A stretch of 64,000 bases of DNA from Pithys albifrons albifrons (Eukaryota; Chordata; Aves; Passeriformes; Thamnophilidae), in the NCBI RefSeq assembly GCF_047495875.1, contig NC_092461.1, forward strand, positions 90,898,431 to 90,962,430, in the 5' to 3' direction. The translations under genes were made by a program, and so were the position numbers. The stretch's first letter is position 1. Each line of letters opens with the position of its first letter. Positions 1-64,000 of the stretch are shown here, in pieces. Under the pieces are notes generated by a model. The model had not been told where the DNA came from. It ran no database searches and saw only the letters and a program-made list of their open reading frames with translations.

Positions 1-1997
1 TTTTTGCAAACTGAATTATTGAATTTGGATCTGTGTAAACTTTTCTCAGGAACAGAAAAGTATTTTTGATTGTGTGTACATATGAATATGTTTGTATATA
101 CAGAATACATTATCAAAAGAACCTTGAATCTGATGTATAAGTAATTTTGAAAATACAAAGGATTCCAATCACAGAAAATTTCCTTGTAAAATGTCATTGT
201 GATTTAGGTAAACAAATGTTGAATAGTCTCATATCTTTGATTAATTTGACTGGCACTGGAGAAAAAGAGCTTTTCTCTATATCTTGTCTAGCTTACTCCA
301 GTAGCCAGCAAGAGCTGCTGTGGATTTTCTTTTTGTGTGTGTGTGTTTGTTTTTTTATGTGGGGAAGTTGCTTGTTTGCTTTTGTTTTGGTTTTGCTTTG
401 TTCTTGCTTGGTTTTCTTTTTCTTTCCGATCTGAGAGAACTGCACAGGGCCGTGTCATCACAAAAGATGATAGCTTAGATGTAAAGCACTGAAGTGAATG
501 CTTCACCCTTGGGAAAATGCAGTGTCGGTGTGGTCTCTAGGAAGATGCTTGGGCTCGCTCTTCATCTCCTGCCTCACTTCCCTCTGCTTGCTTGTTTCGT
601 AGCCAGATGCAGTGATGCCCCTGAAACTGCCTGTCTGCTGTGGATGCTGCCCCCACAGCAGAATGTGTGAAAGGAAGCACATGAAGTCTCAAAAACTTCA
701 GAATAAGGTTCAATCGCTAAATTAGGTCTTTGGCAGAAGGTGAAGTTTGCACAGAAATGGGAGGGGTGCCTGAATCTTCTAATGCTGCCAAATTCTGAAG
801 GCAACTGAAAGGAAAAGGATTCAGAAAACAAGACAAATAACAAAGAGTCAGTAGTAACAAAAATTTTCTGGAAAGCTTTTTGCTGATTGTTATGGTTGGA
901 ACCAGTACCTCTGTCCCTGACTTCTTGTTGTGCTGTTTGCAGCCTTTACAGGGAGGCAGTCTTGAGAGCTGCACCTGCATTCTGCCCACCTCAATGGTCA
1001 TTCTGGGTTGACTTTTTAAAAGATTGTCACAAATACAGAAATAGAATAGTATGGTGTTTGCCAGTTAGCCTGGGAGCACCCTGATTGTGAATGTAGAATA
1101 AGATAAAGTACAGGAAACTTGGTGCAATTCAGACAGACTGCTCAGTTACAATGGTTTTAATGATAACTAAAAGTAAATGACCAGGCTAATGTCTTGCCCT
1201 GTAGTTATGACTCAGTCCAAGAGGTTTGTTTCTTTCTGTATATCTCAGCTGTCTAGATGTTTGTCTACATAGTTGTGAATTCAGATCTTAGCACACTCCC
1301 TATAGCCCTAGATTTGTCTTTTCCCACCTTCTTCTATGCTTTCATTTGGATTCAGTATGCTCGTCTGCCTGTCTTGCCTGTCATCCTAATAGCCCACTCA
1401 GACAAAGCTATTGTATTACTTCCTCTCATACCTTCAGACATGCTAAAGCAGCCTCGAGCATTTATGTGTTTGTATCTGCATCTCTCTATGTACTTATATA
1501 TATGGTATTTTTATTTTATATATATAAATGTGCAGCTTAAGCTTCTGTGCAGTAAAATTTTTCACATCTATGATCAGTGTAACTAATGTAACTAATGAAA
1601 GAATAATTGTGAAGCTGTAAGGATTATAATTAATGATCATTCAGTCACAGGAGTACACATCAGTAGGGTATTGTATTAGTGACGCTTTTTATAGTAAAAT
1701 GTTGTCATAAAATTCATAATATGCTTATGTGCTTATAGCTTGCAGTAAAATGCCCGATGTGGTATTACTATGACCCCTAATAATAATTTGAACCTGTAAT
1801 AAGCAAATGTAAGCAATCTTTTAGTGAAATATGTTATTAGGTAAGATATTAACAAGTACTTGGTGTCAATTATGGAAACTGATGTCAAATATTAGTAGTC
1901 TTGCTCAAGGTTTTCCTAACCTCATTGAGAAGCATTAGTGCTCTTTAAAATAAGATGATGTTTACGTTAATGGGGCATTTTCTTTTTTTAATTACAG
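1..1997. other. Intron, 3' part only (upstream exons outside window)
   Basis: No exon, RNA gene or classifiable repeat is seen. There is a T/G-rich low-complexity tract at about 331-430 (TTTTG-like units) and an alternating TA-rich patch at about 1495-1530. It ends in a T-rich tract and an ATTACAG acceptor. Short open frames here match nothing I recognise. Confidence 0.7.
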
Positions 1998-63777
<61,780 letters not shown>

Positions 63778-64000
63778 GTATTTTAAAAGACTAATCTGAC
63801 AAAACTGGTCATAGAGTTTGGAATCTGGGTACTGGGTATGTGTGTTTGTGTAGCAGAATTTTGGAATGCTTTTCTGACTCACAAGAAACTGTATTACAGC
63901 ATTCAAAGAACAGGAAATTGTCCTACAGGTCAGGTAAACTTAATTCAGGACATTCATATATTTGGAATTTCTAGGGATGTTAGCTTAGATCATTAATGCA
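63778..64000. other. Intron of CARMIL1, 5' part only
   Basis: Start of the next intron. No acceptor followed by CARMIL1-like sequence appears before the window ends. Confidence 0.8.

Overview
The window is a 64-kb piece of vertebrate nuclear DNA, almost certainly from a bird. It is AT-rich and CpG-poor, and all recognisable coding sequence sits in short exons flanked by GT...AG introns. Three fragments of CR1 LINEs of the sauropsid/avian type are present, plus one LTR-like block resembling avian endogenous-retrovirus LTRs. No prokaryotic signature (operons, Shine-Dalgarno sites, CRISPR, long ORFs) is visible.

The whole window lies inside one plus-strand gene, CARMIL1 (LRRC16A; capping protein regulator and myosin 1 linker 1). 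It begins and ends within introns, so the first coding exons and the C-terminal third of the gene are outside. I find 24 consecutive coding exons between 1998 and 63777. They join in frame with no stop codon and total 2,315 nt (771 codons plus 2 nt). By comparison with human CARMIL1 as I remember it, they cover roughly residues 64 to 835 of about 1,370: the second half of the non-canonical PH domain, the linker, all leucine-rich repeats, the C-terminal cap and most of the helical dimerisation domain. The capping-protein-binding (CPI/CBR) region and the proline-rich tail would lie downstream.

Layout: 1-7.2 kb holds the PH-domain exons and an ERV LTR-like block at about 6190-7090. 7.2-13.1 kb holds the linker and first LRR exons. 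13.1-16 kb is a repeat-bearing intron with a young 5S-rRNA-headed SINE at 15088-15405 in a perfect 14-bp target-site duplication. 16-50.5 kb holds the LRR exons, separated by introns of 87 nt to 5.1 kb, with CR1 fragments near 33.1 and 48.4 kb. 54.8-63.8 kb holds the cap and dimerisation-domain exons, with a CR1 copy at about 62.57-63.02 kb.

CARMIL1 protein acts at the plasma membrane and leading edge, where it binds actin capping protein and promotes Arp2/3-dependent actin assembly. The exons here encode its membrane-targeting, LRR-scaffold and dimerisation parts. The most unusual item is the 5S-derived SINE: a full-length 5S-like head with intact internal Pol III boxes, an unrecognised CpG-rich body, and a 3' hairpin followed by a CATA-repeat tail instead of a CR1-type tail.
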